Source: Euglena gracilis
Lineage: Eukaryota > Euglenida > Euglenophyceae > Euglenales
Reading direction: 5' to 3'
DNA length: 64,000 bases
Assembly (NCBI GenBank): GCA_039621445.1
Contig: CP154956.1
Location: 11,159,443 to 11,223,442 of the forward strand
Below, piece by piece: positions 33,225 to 43,447 of the stretch (within the stretch, counting starts at the first letter, position 1; each line of letters begins with the position of its first letter). The notes under the pieces are model-generated. The model made no database searches. It saw nothing but the letters and a program-made list of their open reading frames with translations, and was not told the origin of the DNA. The translations under genes and the position numbers were made by a program.

Positions 33225-35153
33225 ATGGAGGTGAATATACATCTCCGTGACCCCCAGGACGATAGGCCCGGTATGGAAAGCCTACCACCGGATTACGGTG
33301 ACGCCATCCAGGGTCCTCGTAGTCGGATTCTCGGCCACCTGCGCCCCAACTGGCACCTGGTTGATATCAGCCTGGAGGAACATTTGCGGCGACAGTTTGG
33401 CGGTACCCTCGACCGGGAGGTATTCCTTCCGCTGATGTCTCACCCGAAGGCCATCCTCGACCAGCGTATGCCGATTCTGGCATGCGTTCAGGAGTTCGAG
33501 GAGGGCTTTTTCGAGGTCTGGGAGGACACGCGTTACCGCGGCTTCCTGGGCCCGAACAGGCCTGCCAACGCCTGGGTGCAGCCATCATGGCCGCCACCCT
33601 GGCCCAATAGCGCCAGTAGCAGTACGTTGGCCTTTTACAGGCTGGCGGATGCCCAGGGATGCCGATGGCACCCCGACGATCCTCGTTCGCCCGAGGATCT
33701 GCGCGCCTTCATCGCCCCAGAGGATGAACCTCTGGCGCGAAGGAGACGTGAGGCGTCAGTCGCTTCCACCACGATTCCGCGGCGGGAGGAACGCGACCGC
33801 AGCCCCTCCGTCACCATTCTGGAGGCAGCGCCGCCGTCTCTGATGGGAACGGCTGTATCATTCGTCTCTGCCCCGCGAGCGGCAGGGGAACGATCGGTTT
33901 CCCCGGCCCCCGCGACCGCTCCCGTCTGTCCACCGGTAGGTGGAGACCAGGAACTTCCTGAGGAGGAAGGTGAGAACGTGGAGGATATCCTCTACGCTGC
34001 TCTGCATGCTCCGGCACAGCCTAGGCCAGACACAGCACCCGCAGGGGATATACCTGTGGATGCTACGCCTGTTCCAACGGCTGAGCCTCCAGCCGAGGTG
34101 ACTGGTATGGTCGTCGAGGACATCCTCGAAGAACCTACCAGCCCCGCAGCACGCACCTCATTAGGAGGCCGTGTTTTCGGCGCCGTGGTCACTGGCATTA
34201 CTGCTGTGGCTGCTGCACTAACGCCACGAGGTGGAGGCGCAGCATCAAGCTCCGCCGCCGAGGTCGTGGAGACACCAGATGTCGGTATCCCCACACCCCC
34301 ATCTCTGGCAGCAGTGCAACCATCCTCAGGGGATGAACCCCAGCCGACAGAGACATCTGTCGCACCGGCTACACTGGAGGATCAACCTCCTGTAGCACCT
34401 GCGCCAGCGGTTGTGGAGGATCAACCTCCTAGACCGGATGTCGAAATGGAAGTGGAGGAGATACCCCCACGACCACCGACACCGCGCAGGGTCCCTGCCG
34501 TCCCGAGGACAATGGCAGAGTTTCTGGGAGCGCCAGCGCCTGTGGAAGCACCGATTCCGGTGACGACGACAGTGCCACGCTTCGTCGGACAGGATGAACC
34601 TGTTCGGCGACGGCCGGCTGAACAACCCCAGGAACGAGTGCCAACCCCTCCCAGCGTCATGCGGGACCCAGCGGTCAGTATGCCCGCTTCGCCCAGACGG
34701 CAAACGTCTACTCCGGCACCATCGGCTCCTGATACCAGGAGTAAGCCGCAGGCGTCACCTCCTGATTCCGGGAGTGCGAAGCCGAAAGGAGGCAAACCGG
34801 GTGCTGCACCCTGTAAGCCCCCTTCCAAAGGCGGTGATGGGAAACCACCACCGAAAGGTGGCGCTGGAGGTCAGACTGGCGGACAGCCGAAAGGCCCTAC
34901 GACAATGCACGACTATTCGGCCGTTGCATCGTCCGGGTACGGCCAGAGCATACCGAAAGGTAAGGCTCGTCGCCGACAGGCACAATCTTCCGCCGGATCG
35001 ACGGATAGGGAGCAGGATGAACCTGCTTCACCTCCTGTGTCTGCGGATGCCCAGCTCTGGGCTCAGGATATCCTGACCAGACTAGGCACCGCGGAAGAGA
35101 GGACGAAGAAACTGGCTGCTATTAGGCACCAGAAAGTGTCACTGAATCGATGA
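33225..35153 (+). CDS. Extra module ORF c: acidic/Pro-rich protein with ordered N-terminus
   Basis: 642 codons. The first ~150 residues are ordered (LVDISLEEHLRRQFGGTLD; FEEGFFEVWEDTRYRGF; NAWVQPSWPPPW). The rest is Pro/Ala/Glu-rich with repeated motifs such as VVEDQPP and GMVVEDILEEP. It continues the frame of ORF b; only a TGA (33123) and a TAG (33186) separate them, and the inverted copy has Cys and Trp there. It ends at TGA 35151-35153, a stop that the inverted copy also has. Function unknown. Confidence 0.65.
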   Translation: MEVNIHLRDPQDDRPGMESLPPDYGDAIQGPRSRILGHLRPNWHLVDISLEEHLRRQFGGTLDREVFLPLMSHPKAILDQRMPILACVQEFEEGFFEVWEDTRYRGFLGPNRPANAWVQPSWPPPWPNSASSSTLAFYRLADAQGCRWHPDDPRSPEDLRAFIAPEDEPLARRRREASVASTTIPRREERDRSPSVTILEAAPPSLMGTAVSFVSAPRAAGERSVSPAPATAPVCPPVGGDQELPEEEGENVEDILYAALHAPAQPRPDTAPAGDIPVDATPVPTAEPPAEVTGMVVEDILEEPTSPAARTSLGGRVFGAVVTGITAVAAALTPRGGGAASSSAAEVVETPDVGIPTPPSLAAVQPSSGDEPQPTETSVAPATLEDQPPVAPAPAVVEDQPPRPDVEMEVEEIPPRPPTPRRVPAVPRTMAEFLGAPAPVEAPIPVTTTVPRFVGQDEPVRRRPAEQPQERVPTPPSVMRDPAVSMPASPRRQTSTPAPSAPDTRSKPQASPPDSGSAKPKGGKPGAAPCKPPSKGGDGKPPPKGGAGGQTGGQPKGPTTMHDYSAVASSGYGQSIPKGKARRRQAQSSAGSTDREQDEPASPPVSADAQLWAQDILTRLGTAEERTKKLAAIRHQKVSLNR

Positions 35154-35660
35154 ATTCAGCCCCTCTTCGTCCGAGGAGAACCTTTCCGCTATGTCCCGGA
35201 ACATACCTGGACATTCTGGAACAGGCGCTCACCCAGAGTACTGGCACAGTACTTTGGCGAGGACTGTGTGTTGGATTTCCAGCACGGCACGTCCTTTGCC
35301 TGGACGTGCACCGTATTCCACCATGTGCGGCATAACCAACCGCTTGTGCATGTGTGCAAGCGGCACGTGCAATCCTCGTGGTTCCATCACAGGGCATATG
35401 TGCCGAACTGTGTGGCGCTCGTATGTGGCGAGTGCCTGAATGCCTGGAAGCACAGCTTAAACTACTCCTACAGTGAGAATGCTCACGACAGGGATATCCC
35501 TGCCTTGTGCATCAACTGTATAGGAGGCAAGTTCGTGCAGACTGCTGATGGAGCAGTCACCACCATTGTCCCCCAGCACTGGGAGACACTGGAGAAGTGG
35601 AAGAAGGAGTACAAGCAGGTGGAAGGCCGCCTAAAGCACTCCGACTTCCGAAAGGTTTAA
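35154..35660 (+). CDS. Extra module ORF d, 5' part: Cys/His-rich domain
   Basis: Same frame as ORF c, directly after its TGA and without an early ATG. It reads FRYVPEHTWTFWNRR, then a Cys/His-rich stretch (FHHVRHNQPLVHVCKRH; CVALVCGECLNAWK; ALCINC) that could bind zinc, then VPQHWETLEKWKKEYKQVEG. The absence of an in-frame ATG after a stop shared by both copies hints at readthrough or a spliced start. It stops at TAA 35658, where the other copy has a sense codon. Confidence 0.55.
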   Translation: MQPLFVRGEPFRYVPEHTWTFWNRRSPRVLAQYFGEDCVLDFQHGTSFAWTCTVFHHVRHNQPLVHVCKRHVQSSWFHHRAYVPNCVALVCGECLNAWKHSLNYSYSENAHDRDIPALCINCIGGKFVQTADGAVTTIVPQHWETLEKWKKEYKQVEGRLKHSDFRKV

Positions 35661-36223
35661 AGCTACCGCCACACGGGAATGGCCCGTGAGTTCCATATCG
35701 ACGCTGGGGCAATGCGCCTCGCCGTCGAGGAACACGCCAAGGTAAGAATGCCTTACCTCTGGACTGATGGCGACTGGGAGACACAGGTTTACCCCCTGTT
35801 CTCAAGCGTCAGCATGGCGGATACGCCTTGCCACTGTGGCCTCCTGAAGAACACGATTTGGTGGACTTCAGAGGTTGGTTGGCGGCTGTATTACGGCCCC
35901 ATACCGCAAGAGCTCGGACAGCGAGGTGGAAGTATGACATCAACTTCAAGCAGACCCCGGGGATGCCCCCGCAGGTGCCTGCGAATCACCCCCGGATGAA
36001 TTACATCATCTGGCCGGTGATGCTGCCCAGAATTTTCTGGGAGCAGCTCCAACGGTATCTTCAGCATCATGCTGAACGTACCAGGGAGAAGCTGCCGGAT
36101 AATTGGATCAAGGACTGGGAGACCCCTTCCTTTGATGTCAACGATCCGGAGCTCAACACCATTCGGAGTGAATCAGCTCGCCGCGTTCCCCACGCCAACT
36201 GGAGTTGGTTGAGGACCCATTAG
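35661..36223 (+). pseudogene. Extra module ORF d, 3' part (frameshifted)
   Basis: Reads YRHTGMAREFHIDAGAMRLA in one frame, then from about 35810 continues in another (LPLWPPEEHDLVDFRGWLAAV; MNYIIWPVMLPRIFWEQL). The inverted copy holds the same stretch in one open frame of 278 codons (49745-50581). So here the gene is broken. Unknown function. Confidence 0.6.
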
Positions 36224-37106
36224 GGGACCCCCAACACGACTACTGGCGTGAGGTCCGCGAACGTCCAGCCGATAAAGGCAGGTGTGGTGTCTGTCAGCGT
36301 CAATGCGGCGTCTTTCAGCACCCTCGTCAGGTATTCGCCTGACACCCTGTTTAGGGATTCGCCCGAACAACCCCTTCGAAGACCCTTAGCGGTATTCGCC
36401 GCTAGTAAGTTCCCACCGGGATGCTGCCATGTGCAGGATTCCGTGCGCATGCATGCACACCCTCCCCCCTCTCCCCTCTCGCGGGCGTGCGACACGCAGC
36501 GCACAGGGCCGACGGCCTCTTTTCCTTTCCCTTTCTTTTCTTTTCGGCCGTTTGAGGCCTTAAGGCTGCCAGACAGCACAACTTTTCTGGCCTAAGCCAA
36601 CCCCCCACTCCTCTCTACTTTCCCCCCGGGGCAAATGCTGTCGCCGGCAGTTGGTTCTGTAGAGTAGGATTTCCTTTCGCGTGGTCAGGTTTGACTGGCC
36701 ATGCGCCCTGCCCAGGTTTGACTGGTCAGAGGCCCCCTCCTTCCACACCCTCCCCATGGGTTTTCCTGGAATGCCCATGGACACAACCCCAAGTGCCTTG
36801 GGCACACCCAAACTGGTTGGATGGGTTTGCTTGGCAATGAAACCTGCCAGCCCCATTTTCCCCAGTGGGCTATAATATACTATATACCCATAAGCCACCG
36901 CAGAATAGGTGAAACCATTTTGCGCGTTTTAGGCTTTTTGGGTCCCCTCCTTTCCGCCCCCCCCCTTTGAGTGGACCCCTGTGCGACGGAAAGGGCCCGT
37001 GTGGATGCGCCAGGGTGCACCTCCCACAGACCAGGTCTGTGTCCGAAATCCCTGTGGCAGAATGCCTGGTCCAAAGGGGAAATCGGGCATAGCCCTGGGA
37101 GGGGGA
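36224..37106 (+). other. 3' untranslated part of the Ty3 element, with polypurine tract
   Basis: No coding signal after the module. Ends in GGGCATAGCCCTGGGAGGGGGA immediately before the 3' LTR, a polypurine tract that primes plus-strand DNA synthesis. The same sequence stands before the LTR of the inverted copy (about 48997-49020). Confidence 0.75.
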
Positions 37107-37421
37107 TGTGTACCAGGCGTATGCTTCTGTCCCCTTCCGTTGAGGAAGTTAGGATGGAAGCAGATCCTATTAGGATCTCCTAATGGGTGCCCCTTCTCTC
37201 TCCACAGGTGGTATTCTTCTTTATACCTTTTCCTTCCTTTCCATCGGACCGGACTTGGTTATCCAGTCCGTACTCCCTGCATTGCTCCGTGCTTTGCTTC
37301 TTGGGAAGTGGGAAAAGGGATTTTCTGTTACTCTGATTTTCAGCTCCCAAGTAGGTGCGCCAAGGCGAAAGCGAAGGCTTTTGGGAATTGGGAAAGGGGA
37401 ATTGGGAATCAGACGTACACT
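37107..37421 (+). repeat. 3' LTR of the 16.5-kb Ty3 element
   Basis: Same 315 bp as the 5' LTR with three substitutions seen (TGT/TGC at the start, GTTAGG/GTTGGG, TATTCT/TATTGT). Followed by TCAGG and the LINE. Confidence 0.93.
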
Positions 37422-37426
37422 TCAGG

Positions 37427-38514
37427 CCACCCTACCCGTGCGTCATGGCGGACTCGGAATTCGGGACCCATCACGGGAACGTCTCCCAGCACGTATAACC
37501 GGCATTGTGACGTTTGTCAGCAATGGCAGACGCACCCTGGGCCTGGCAGACCGAGGAGTACCGAAACACACTGCGGAGTGCCTGTCCTCTGCCAACTCCA
37601 TCCTCGAAGGAACTCCCCCAACGCAAACATGGGCCGCGAATGTATCACTCCTGAACGAAGCCCAAAGCCCTCACACTCAACAGAAGTGGTGGGGTGAATG
37701 CTTTGCGAAACAACGACAAAAGGTATTATCCTCCAACCTTCACGGTCAAGACGCCGTCCGGTTCGCAAGCCAACAGCGGCCCCACGCAATGGCCTGGGCT
37801 TCTGTCACACCATCCTCTGGACTGAGAACATTGATCGCTTCTGCCGAATTCAAAGGATTTCTAAAGTGGTCACTGGGAGCACCAGTTTGTCCACCAACGG
37901 GATCAACGTGCCCACGCTGCACCAAGCCAATGGACAACCTGGGTAATCACCTTGTATGCTGCAGCTCAAATGGCATCACGCGGCCACATGGTGCAATCCA
38001 GGACTTTGTGTTCCAACTGGCACATGATGCTGGGTTTACGGCAAAAAAAGAACAAGGAGGTCCAGAGAGAACACGCCCGGGCGATGTCCTCATCAGCAGA
38101 CTTGACGCCAATGGTCCTGGAGCAGTTGATATCACAGTGAGACACACAGCAGCACCGTACAGACCGTTGCGTGACACAGCTGAACTAACTGAATGGTATG
38201 AACGCCAAGAGAAGGAAAAACATTCGAAATATGACGCCACCTGTGGGAGGATGGGATGGACCTGCATTCCATTTGTTGTTGACTGCTATGGCGGCCTAGG
38301 CCAAGAAGCGCTAACCTTAATGTCAACACTGATGAAACTTCTCCTCGGTCAACAAGATGCATGGTCAAAACGCAAAACTGAAGCCGACACATGGCAACTT
38401 CTATCAATAACTGTTGCGCGAGAGATCGCGCGACAAGTAATCTGGGGACGGTATGCAGGCAACGACACAGATCCAGAAGTAACCAACACCATACACCAGC
38501 CGTATTGTCTGTAA
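37427..38514 (+). CDS. LINE C-terminal part: zinc finger and restriction-like endonuclease
   Basis: Picks up the LINE at ATLPVRHGGLGIRDP, the conserved segment after the thumb. It then carries a Cys/His finger (CPRC with a later NHLVCC) and RPGDVLI, AVDITV and KHSKYD, the pattern of the PD-(D/E)XK endonuclease of R2-like LINEs, which nicks the target for primed reverse transcription. It ends in a helical tail (AREIARQVIWG) at a TAA after 362 codons of LINE sequence. The open frame upstream of 37427 is the Ty3 LTR and not part of the LINE. Confidence 0.85.
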
Positions 38515-39559
38515 AGGAGACCACTACGACCCCTAGACCCAGAACATACAATTGTCCTTAAACCATCCATAACTTGACAAAAAAGTAAACAACGGTACCC
38601 AACCATCAGCAACCCGTGTCTCACATTGGCAAGAGAAGTGGCCCACCAGCTGGCTTGAGGAACAGTGGCTGAGCCATCTGGAACGGTGGATCCCACCACC
38701 CATTGCCCATATGAAACGGAGTGAGCAATTTTACCACAGGGCCGAAGACTCCATGACACACCAACCGTACGCATAACCAACCACAAGACTAATTAAACCA
38801 AAGAACAAGCAAATAACACCTTGCAACGAATGGACCAAGTCTACAAAGACGTCCAAACCCTTGCAGCACTGAAAACAGAGCCTTCCCTGCGCCAGCTCCC
38901 GAAAACCTAAACTTGTCGCTGCGACAACCTCAACACCCAACAGTCCCCATGGCCGTTCCTTTGAAACTTCCCTGCCGCTGTACACTTACCTCTCACACTC
39001 GCTATCCCCCCTCCGTACTGTGCCCTTCACCGCCCTTCTACTTCACCCTCGACTCTCCCCCCTCCCACCTTGAGAACTTGGTATGTGCATTACTCTCACC
39101 CGCACAGGACTTCGGCTCGGAGTGGCTTGGGGAATTGTGGCGGAGCCATCTGGAGCGGTGGATCCCACCACCCATAGCCCATATGAAACGGAGTGAGCAA
39201 TTTGACCAACCACTCTCCCATCCCATCCCTCCAAAAAGAACCACAAGCACACACAAAACACAAACACACACACACACACACCAGCCACCACGCCCCCCGC
39301 GTCTCACCACCCAACGCACCTCACACATCATCCGCCAAGTTTCCCCTCGTCCGTCCGTCTTCCCTGCTACCAGGACTGCTCGCCTTTACACGCCTGCTTC
39401 CGCTTCTGTATATAGCCCTCCCCCTGAACACTCTAATCCAGTAGGCTGTGCCACTGGTCGGTGGACTCGGCTCGCCCCACCAGCGTCTTCTTTCCCCCCC
39501 AGCTTTCTGAGTGTCTAAAAAAAAAGGGCCTACACGTGGAGCAATTGGCACAATCGACA

Positions 39560-39868
39560 GGAAGAAGACAAAATCGCCAAATATGGGGAGCCTTTGCGAG
39601 CGACGTGGTTGGACATTTATCCCACTGGTGATGGACGATGGACTGCTACGGTGGCATGAGTGAAGCAGGCCAAGGATTCGTCTCAACATGCATCCGCCTC
39701 CAAACAAGCCAAAATAACGGCTGGGAGAGGCGGGGTGTGGAGGCCAGTGCATGTCAGGGGCTTGGAATGGCTTTGATGCGCGAGTTGGCACGACAACTGG
39801 CATGGGGACAGTTACCTAAGCAACTGCTTGATTGCAGTAGCGCTGGTACGCATTCCCCGTATTTCTGA
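39560..39868 (+). pseudogene. LINE 3'-end fragment
   Basis: Frames with IAKYGEPLRATWLDIYPTGD, then (one frame over) MDCYGGMSEAGQGF and GMALMRELARQLAWG. They match the order KHSKYD..., VVDCYGG..., AREIARQVIWG of the LINE endonuclease tail at 38220-38450. So this is the last ~100 codons of a related, broken LINE. Confidence 0.65.
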
Positions 39869-40329
39869 GTGTGACTTCATCCAGTGCACCTGCAACCTCT
39901 ATCACCTCTACAACCTTCGGTGGCCCACACAGAACAATGGCCACAGGGCCATCTTTCTTACCTGCCACACTCGGACGGCTCTAAAACCAAAAACACCAAG
40001 AAAAAATCAGCAAATGGCACAACACGCCAACAGTGGCAAGCAAAGCACACACACCCCCCTCTCTCCCCGCCGTATATATTGAAGATGGGACTTTCCCATT
40101 TTCCTCTAACCACTGACCGCGGGACATGCCTTTGTACTTTCTGTGCTTTACACCCATAGTATCTACCGGCGACATGTGGCCGCACAGGGAGGCATGAGGA
40201 GTTTCTCCTTGTGACGAGGGCCAAAAGAGACGTCTCCCTGGGCCCGGGGCACGGTCTGGGTGAAGCTGTGCTACCGGCTGTGTGAAGAAGAATTCAGAAC
40301 GTGGAGCTTTCTGAGACAACCCTGACGAC

Positions 40330-40734
40330 ATGAGATTGGCAGAGAATGATCAGCAATCACAACACTGGTGGACAACCCATCTTCATCGGGCCTCCCTTGA
40401 CAAGCTCTACTCCGCCAGCTCACCCCGGGACCAAGCCAGACCGTCGGAGACACAGAACAGAGTGGGGTCAGCTTGGATGAGAGCAACACCCCTAGCCTCA
40501 CTTCACACAAACCCATCATCAGAGGAATACAGCCTCTCATTGAAGGGGTGGCTTGGAGTGCCCTTGTTGGATGCCAAAGATTCCCCCAAGTCCCCGGAAT
40601 GTGATGCAGCAGTGGATGAATGGGGAGACCACCTGCTCCGTTGTCTGCGCAACAACTGCTCTGAAAGACACAACGCCCTACAGGACAAACTGTTTGAGAC
40701 CTTGAGGATTTCTAGACAAGGTGTAACCAAATAA
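40330..40734 (+). pseudogene. LINE fragment with Cys/His finger region
   Basis: Reads GSAWMRATPLASLHTNPSSE, GWLGVPLL and DEWGDHLLRCLRNNCSERH followed by NALQDKLF. This is the finger region of R2-like LINEs (LG.P..., C...DE.GDH...C......RH). The first Cys pair is degraded. It is a separate LINE copy from the one at 37.4-38.5 kb. Confidence 0.65.
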
Positions 40735-41599
40735 GTACAGATCCCGGATCAACCAGATCAACACCTTAGGCTATTTGATCTGCTCCTGTCTGCCTGGAAG
40801 AACGGCCAAACCTCCGCACTCGGCCTGACAATCGTCCACAGCTGGCAAAATGCCAATCGACAAAGCAAAGGAAAGTGAAAACTGTTTCTGAAACAAAAAG
40901 AAAAAAAGAAACACGACAAGCACGACGAGCCCTGCCAAAAGGCAGGTTGGAGCTACACCACAGCCGCCTTCGGCACATGGGGTGGCTGGGGACCAGAAGG
41001 AGCCAAGAACATCAAACAAATACTACAGAGCTGCCTCTTGGCAAGAGGGAGAGCAGCGCCAGAGCAAAGCAAACGAACTGCAGGAACAACTGTCTGTATC
41101 CCTAACGAGGCAAATAGCCAAGGCACGCATACCCTGAACAACACCGGGCACTCCCGGGCTGAGCACACCAAGACCGATAACCGTACACACAAAAGCTGCC
41201 AAGCAAAAACCACCCAGAGACACCTAAAACGCCCCGCGCCAAGAGCACTCCCCCGGAAGGAACACCCACTCCCCAGGGCTCCCTCCCGCCCGTCGTACAG
41301 CTGACACACCACCCCTCTGTACCGTGCGCTTCACCGCCCTTTCCTTTGTAATTTACTCTCGGCTCTCCCCCCTCCCACCCTGAGAACTTGCTATGTACAT
41401 TACTCCAACCCTGACAGGACTTCGGCTCGGAGTGATCCTCCGGGTGGTGGACATCAGCTTTCTGAGTGTCTATTTTTTTGTCTGCACATGTGCTCATGGC
41501 CTGAAAGCCCCGAGTGGGGTCCGAAGCTCAGAAGGACAACCACGAGCATCAAGCAACCCCAAGGTTTAAAGTGTGGATTTGACTTACTACTGTGAGAAC

Positions 41600-42314
41600 C
41601 TTGCAGCAGGGTGAGATTCAGCCACCCATCAGCATCGACATCGACATATGTGATTCGAGCCCTGGGAGATCCTGCCCCATGAGAAGCAGGGTGAGGTTCT
41701 GCCACCCATTAGCATCGACATATGTGACATCGACAGCTGTGATTCTAGCCCTGGGAGATCCACCCCTAGCCCAAATGGGCCCTGGAGATTGTGTGAAGTA
41801 CAGCCCCAAAAGGGGTGCCCAGGAGGCAATCCCTGGAGAGAACACCGAGAACATCGACAGCAAGATTAGTGGAACCATCTGTGAACATATTGCTGAAGCA
41901 TTTTGGTTCATCAAGGTGCTGGAAACAATTGAAGCAGAGGTCGAGCCAACAGTGACTCCCACTGCAGCTGTAACAAGCACTCCACACGTGCTGCACATGG
42001 TGATCTTCCAAGTTGTTCTGGTCAATGTTTTTTGCCTTTGCCAAATGCAAATGGTGCAGGAGGAAACAAACAGCCAGCAGCATTTGACACGCATTGGACC
42101 AGCAACCCACAATCAACAGCAGGGTGAGATTCAGCCACCAAGCCAGCAGCATTTCACAGAAGTTTTGGTAACCGTTGGGCCAACAGACCCCGTGCACCAC
42201 ATCTTTGTAGCTGGCCCTGGGAGACCCAACCCCAGCCAGCATTCAGCTTTGGCAAGAATTGGGCCACCAGCCCCCATTGGTCAGCAGGGTAAGATTGAGC
42301 CACGCAGACAGTGA
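41600..42314. repeat. Imperfect repeat array with an open frame
   Basis: The block GCAGGGTGAGATTCAGCCACC recurs, with changes, at about 41605, 41686, 42119 and 42284, together with GATTC(T/G)AGCCCTGGGAGATCC. The plus strand is open for 240 codons (41592-42314); the minus strand gives repeated W-L/Q-N-L-T-L-L. Whether either is translated cannot be said. Confidence 0.5.
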
Positions 42315-42734
42315 AGCTGGGCAGAGAGTGTACGTCCAACATTTCCTCGCTTTCGCCCTTTGGTCCGCAAAAAGGTAAAAGTTGGAGTAACAGGAAAAAT
42401 TGAAAAGAATAATATAAAAGTTGTTCGCCCTTTTCCCCAATTAAGAGGCAGAGCACAAGACAGGGGACAAGCCCTATGGGCTATGAAAAGAAAAATGCCA
42501 AGTGACTTGGCTGTCCTTTCAGGACTTCAAAATGAGAAAAAATCAAACTTGGAAATCAAGTCTTTAATCAAAGACCAGAATGGAATAAAATAACACCCGT
42601 GGAGAGGAGAACTAGAATAAGGTTTAGCTATTCCTAATTCAGGCCGTTGGCCATCTGTAGGAATACCACCTAGCATAGTACTGTGTATGGGGCTCAGAGC
42701 TATTTCTGGCCGTAGGCTTATACCTACATACACA

Positions 42735-42815
42735 GTACCATGGCCTTAAGGCTGCCTGGTACACATCCCCCTCCCAGGGCCATGCCCGATTTCCCTACTG
42801 GACCAGGCCAGTCGG
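42735..42815 (-). repeat. Diverged fragment related to the Ty3 LTR edge
   Basis: GGCTGCCTGGTACACATCCCCCTCCCAGGGCCATGCCCGATTTCC resembles the polypurine/LTR junction of the minus-strand Ty3 copy at 48985-49030. It lies just outside the gag-only element. Confidence 0.55.
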
Positions 42816-43109
42816 AATGCCGGACACAGTCCTGGGTACCGGGACCTGTCACAGAGCCGTTTGCAGCTTTTGGATCTCCTTTCACCAGGGGTGCGGGAAG
42901 GAAATTGCGAAATAATGTAAGTATGCGCAAAAGTGGTTAACCGCTTATGCGGTGCCTACTTATTGCGGCCCTGAACCAGAACTGCTGAAATTACAGGAGT
43001 TGACGGTGGTTGCGTCGCCCGTTCGAGCTCTGGTGAACATCCTTTGGATTTCTGCAAAGGTGCAGGAGCATGATGCGCTTTGGCGCTGCCTGCGGGACAT
43101 TGGCCTGAG

Positions 43110-43447
43110 TTTTCCCCTCTCGCCGGTTCGGTGACCGTGCGCGGAATGGGCTCCCCGGCAGGCCGAGTGGCGGAAAACAGTCACCCGGCGCTCCGGTAAA
43201 AATAGGCACACGCTCCCCCAAAATTCCCTTTTTTTTGTCTTTCGGTCCCTGAATTCAGCCAGAACCTGGGTTCCGGCAGCCAAATAATTCAAAAATGGGG
43301 GGGGGGGCGGTTTTTTTGGCCAACTCCTTGGGGGTGCCTCTGAAGAAGTAGGGGGGGGGGAGGAAAAGCCTGGATTGAATTTAAAAAAGGGTAGCGGGGG
43401 GTAGAACACCTTCACCTTGCTTCCCAGCGCCGGTTGCCCTTCTTTTT
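43110..43447 (-). repeat. 3' LTR of the gag-only element
   Basis: Shares with 48320-48664 the sequence CTCGCCGGTTCGGTGACCG, the G/C homopolymer blocks and CTTGCTTCCCAGCGCCGG. A few substitutions and homopolymer length changes separate the two. Confidence 0.8.

Larger units (their letters stand above)
20901..37421 (+). mobile_element. 16.5-kb Ty3/Gypsy chromodomain LTR retrotransposon with extra 3' coding module
   Basis: Bounded by 315-bp LTRs (20901-21215 and 37107-37421) that differ at only three positions by eye, with target duplication TCAGG (20896-20900 and 37422-37426). A primer-binding site like the 3' end of initiator Met tRNA (TGGTAGCAGA) follows the left LTR directly, and a purine tract (GGGAGGGGGA) precedes the right LTR. 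Order inside: gag (21500-25073), protease-RT-RNase H (25498-29334), integrase with chromodomain (29334-30578), then about 5.6 kb of unrecognised sense-strand ORFs (30773-36223). It is inserted in a LINE. Several stops and frameshifts break the coding regions. Confidence 0.93.
16960..38514 (+). mobile_element. LINE with restriction-like endonuclease, split by two insertions
   Basis: A non-LTR retrotransposon of the R2-like layout: reverse transcriptase, Cys/His finger, then a PD-(D/E)XK-type endonuclease. It is present as 17622-19457, 20479-20900 and 37427-38514. The gaps are an LTR miniature (19458-20474, target duplication CATA) and a Ty3/Gypsy element (20901-37421, target duplication TCAGG). 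Taking out each insertion with one target copy restores LINE-type text across the joins (GIHLNAKKC; QWAQATLPVRHGGLGI). The 5' limit is a guess: 17155-17345 resembles a second LINE-related copy at about 39350-39490. The 3' limit past the ORF stop is unknown. Confidence 0.85.
38515..42600. repeat. Cluster of decayed LINE fragments and dispersed repeats
   Basis: Repeated blocks: 38640-38735 and 39118-39210 share CCATCTGGANCGGTGGATCC; 39010-39125 and 41310-41440 share a Pro/Ser-coding, C-rich block ending GGACTTCGGCTCGGAGTG; 17240-17330 and 39415-39480 share CCAGTAGGCTGTGCCACTGG. CAGCTTTCTGAGTGTCT occurs at about 39498 and 41456. An AC microsatellite lies at 39260-39280. No intact gene. Confidence 0.65.

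Noticed and set aside
42952-43134. 60-codon frame next to the gag-only element (PEPELLKLQELTVV...)
   Set aside because: Protein-like composition, but too short, without match or context; left unannotated.
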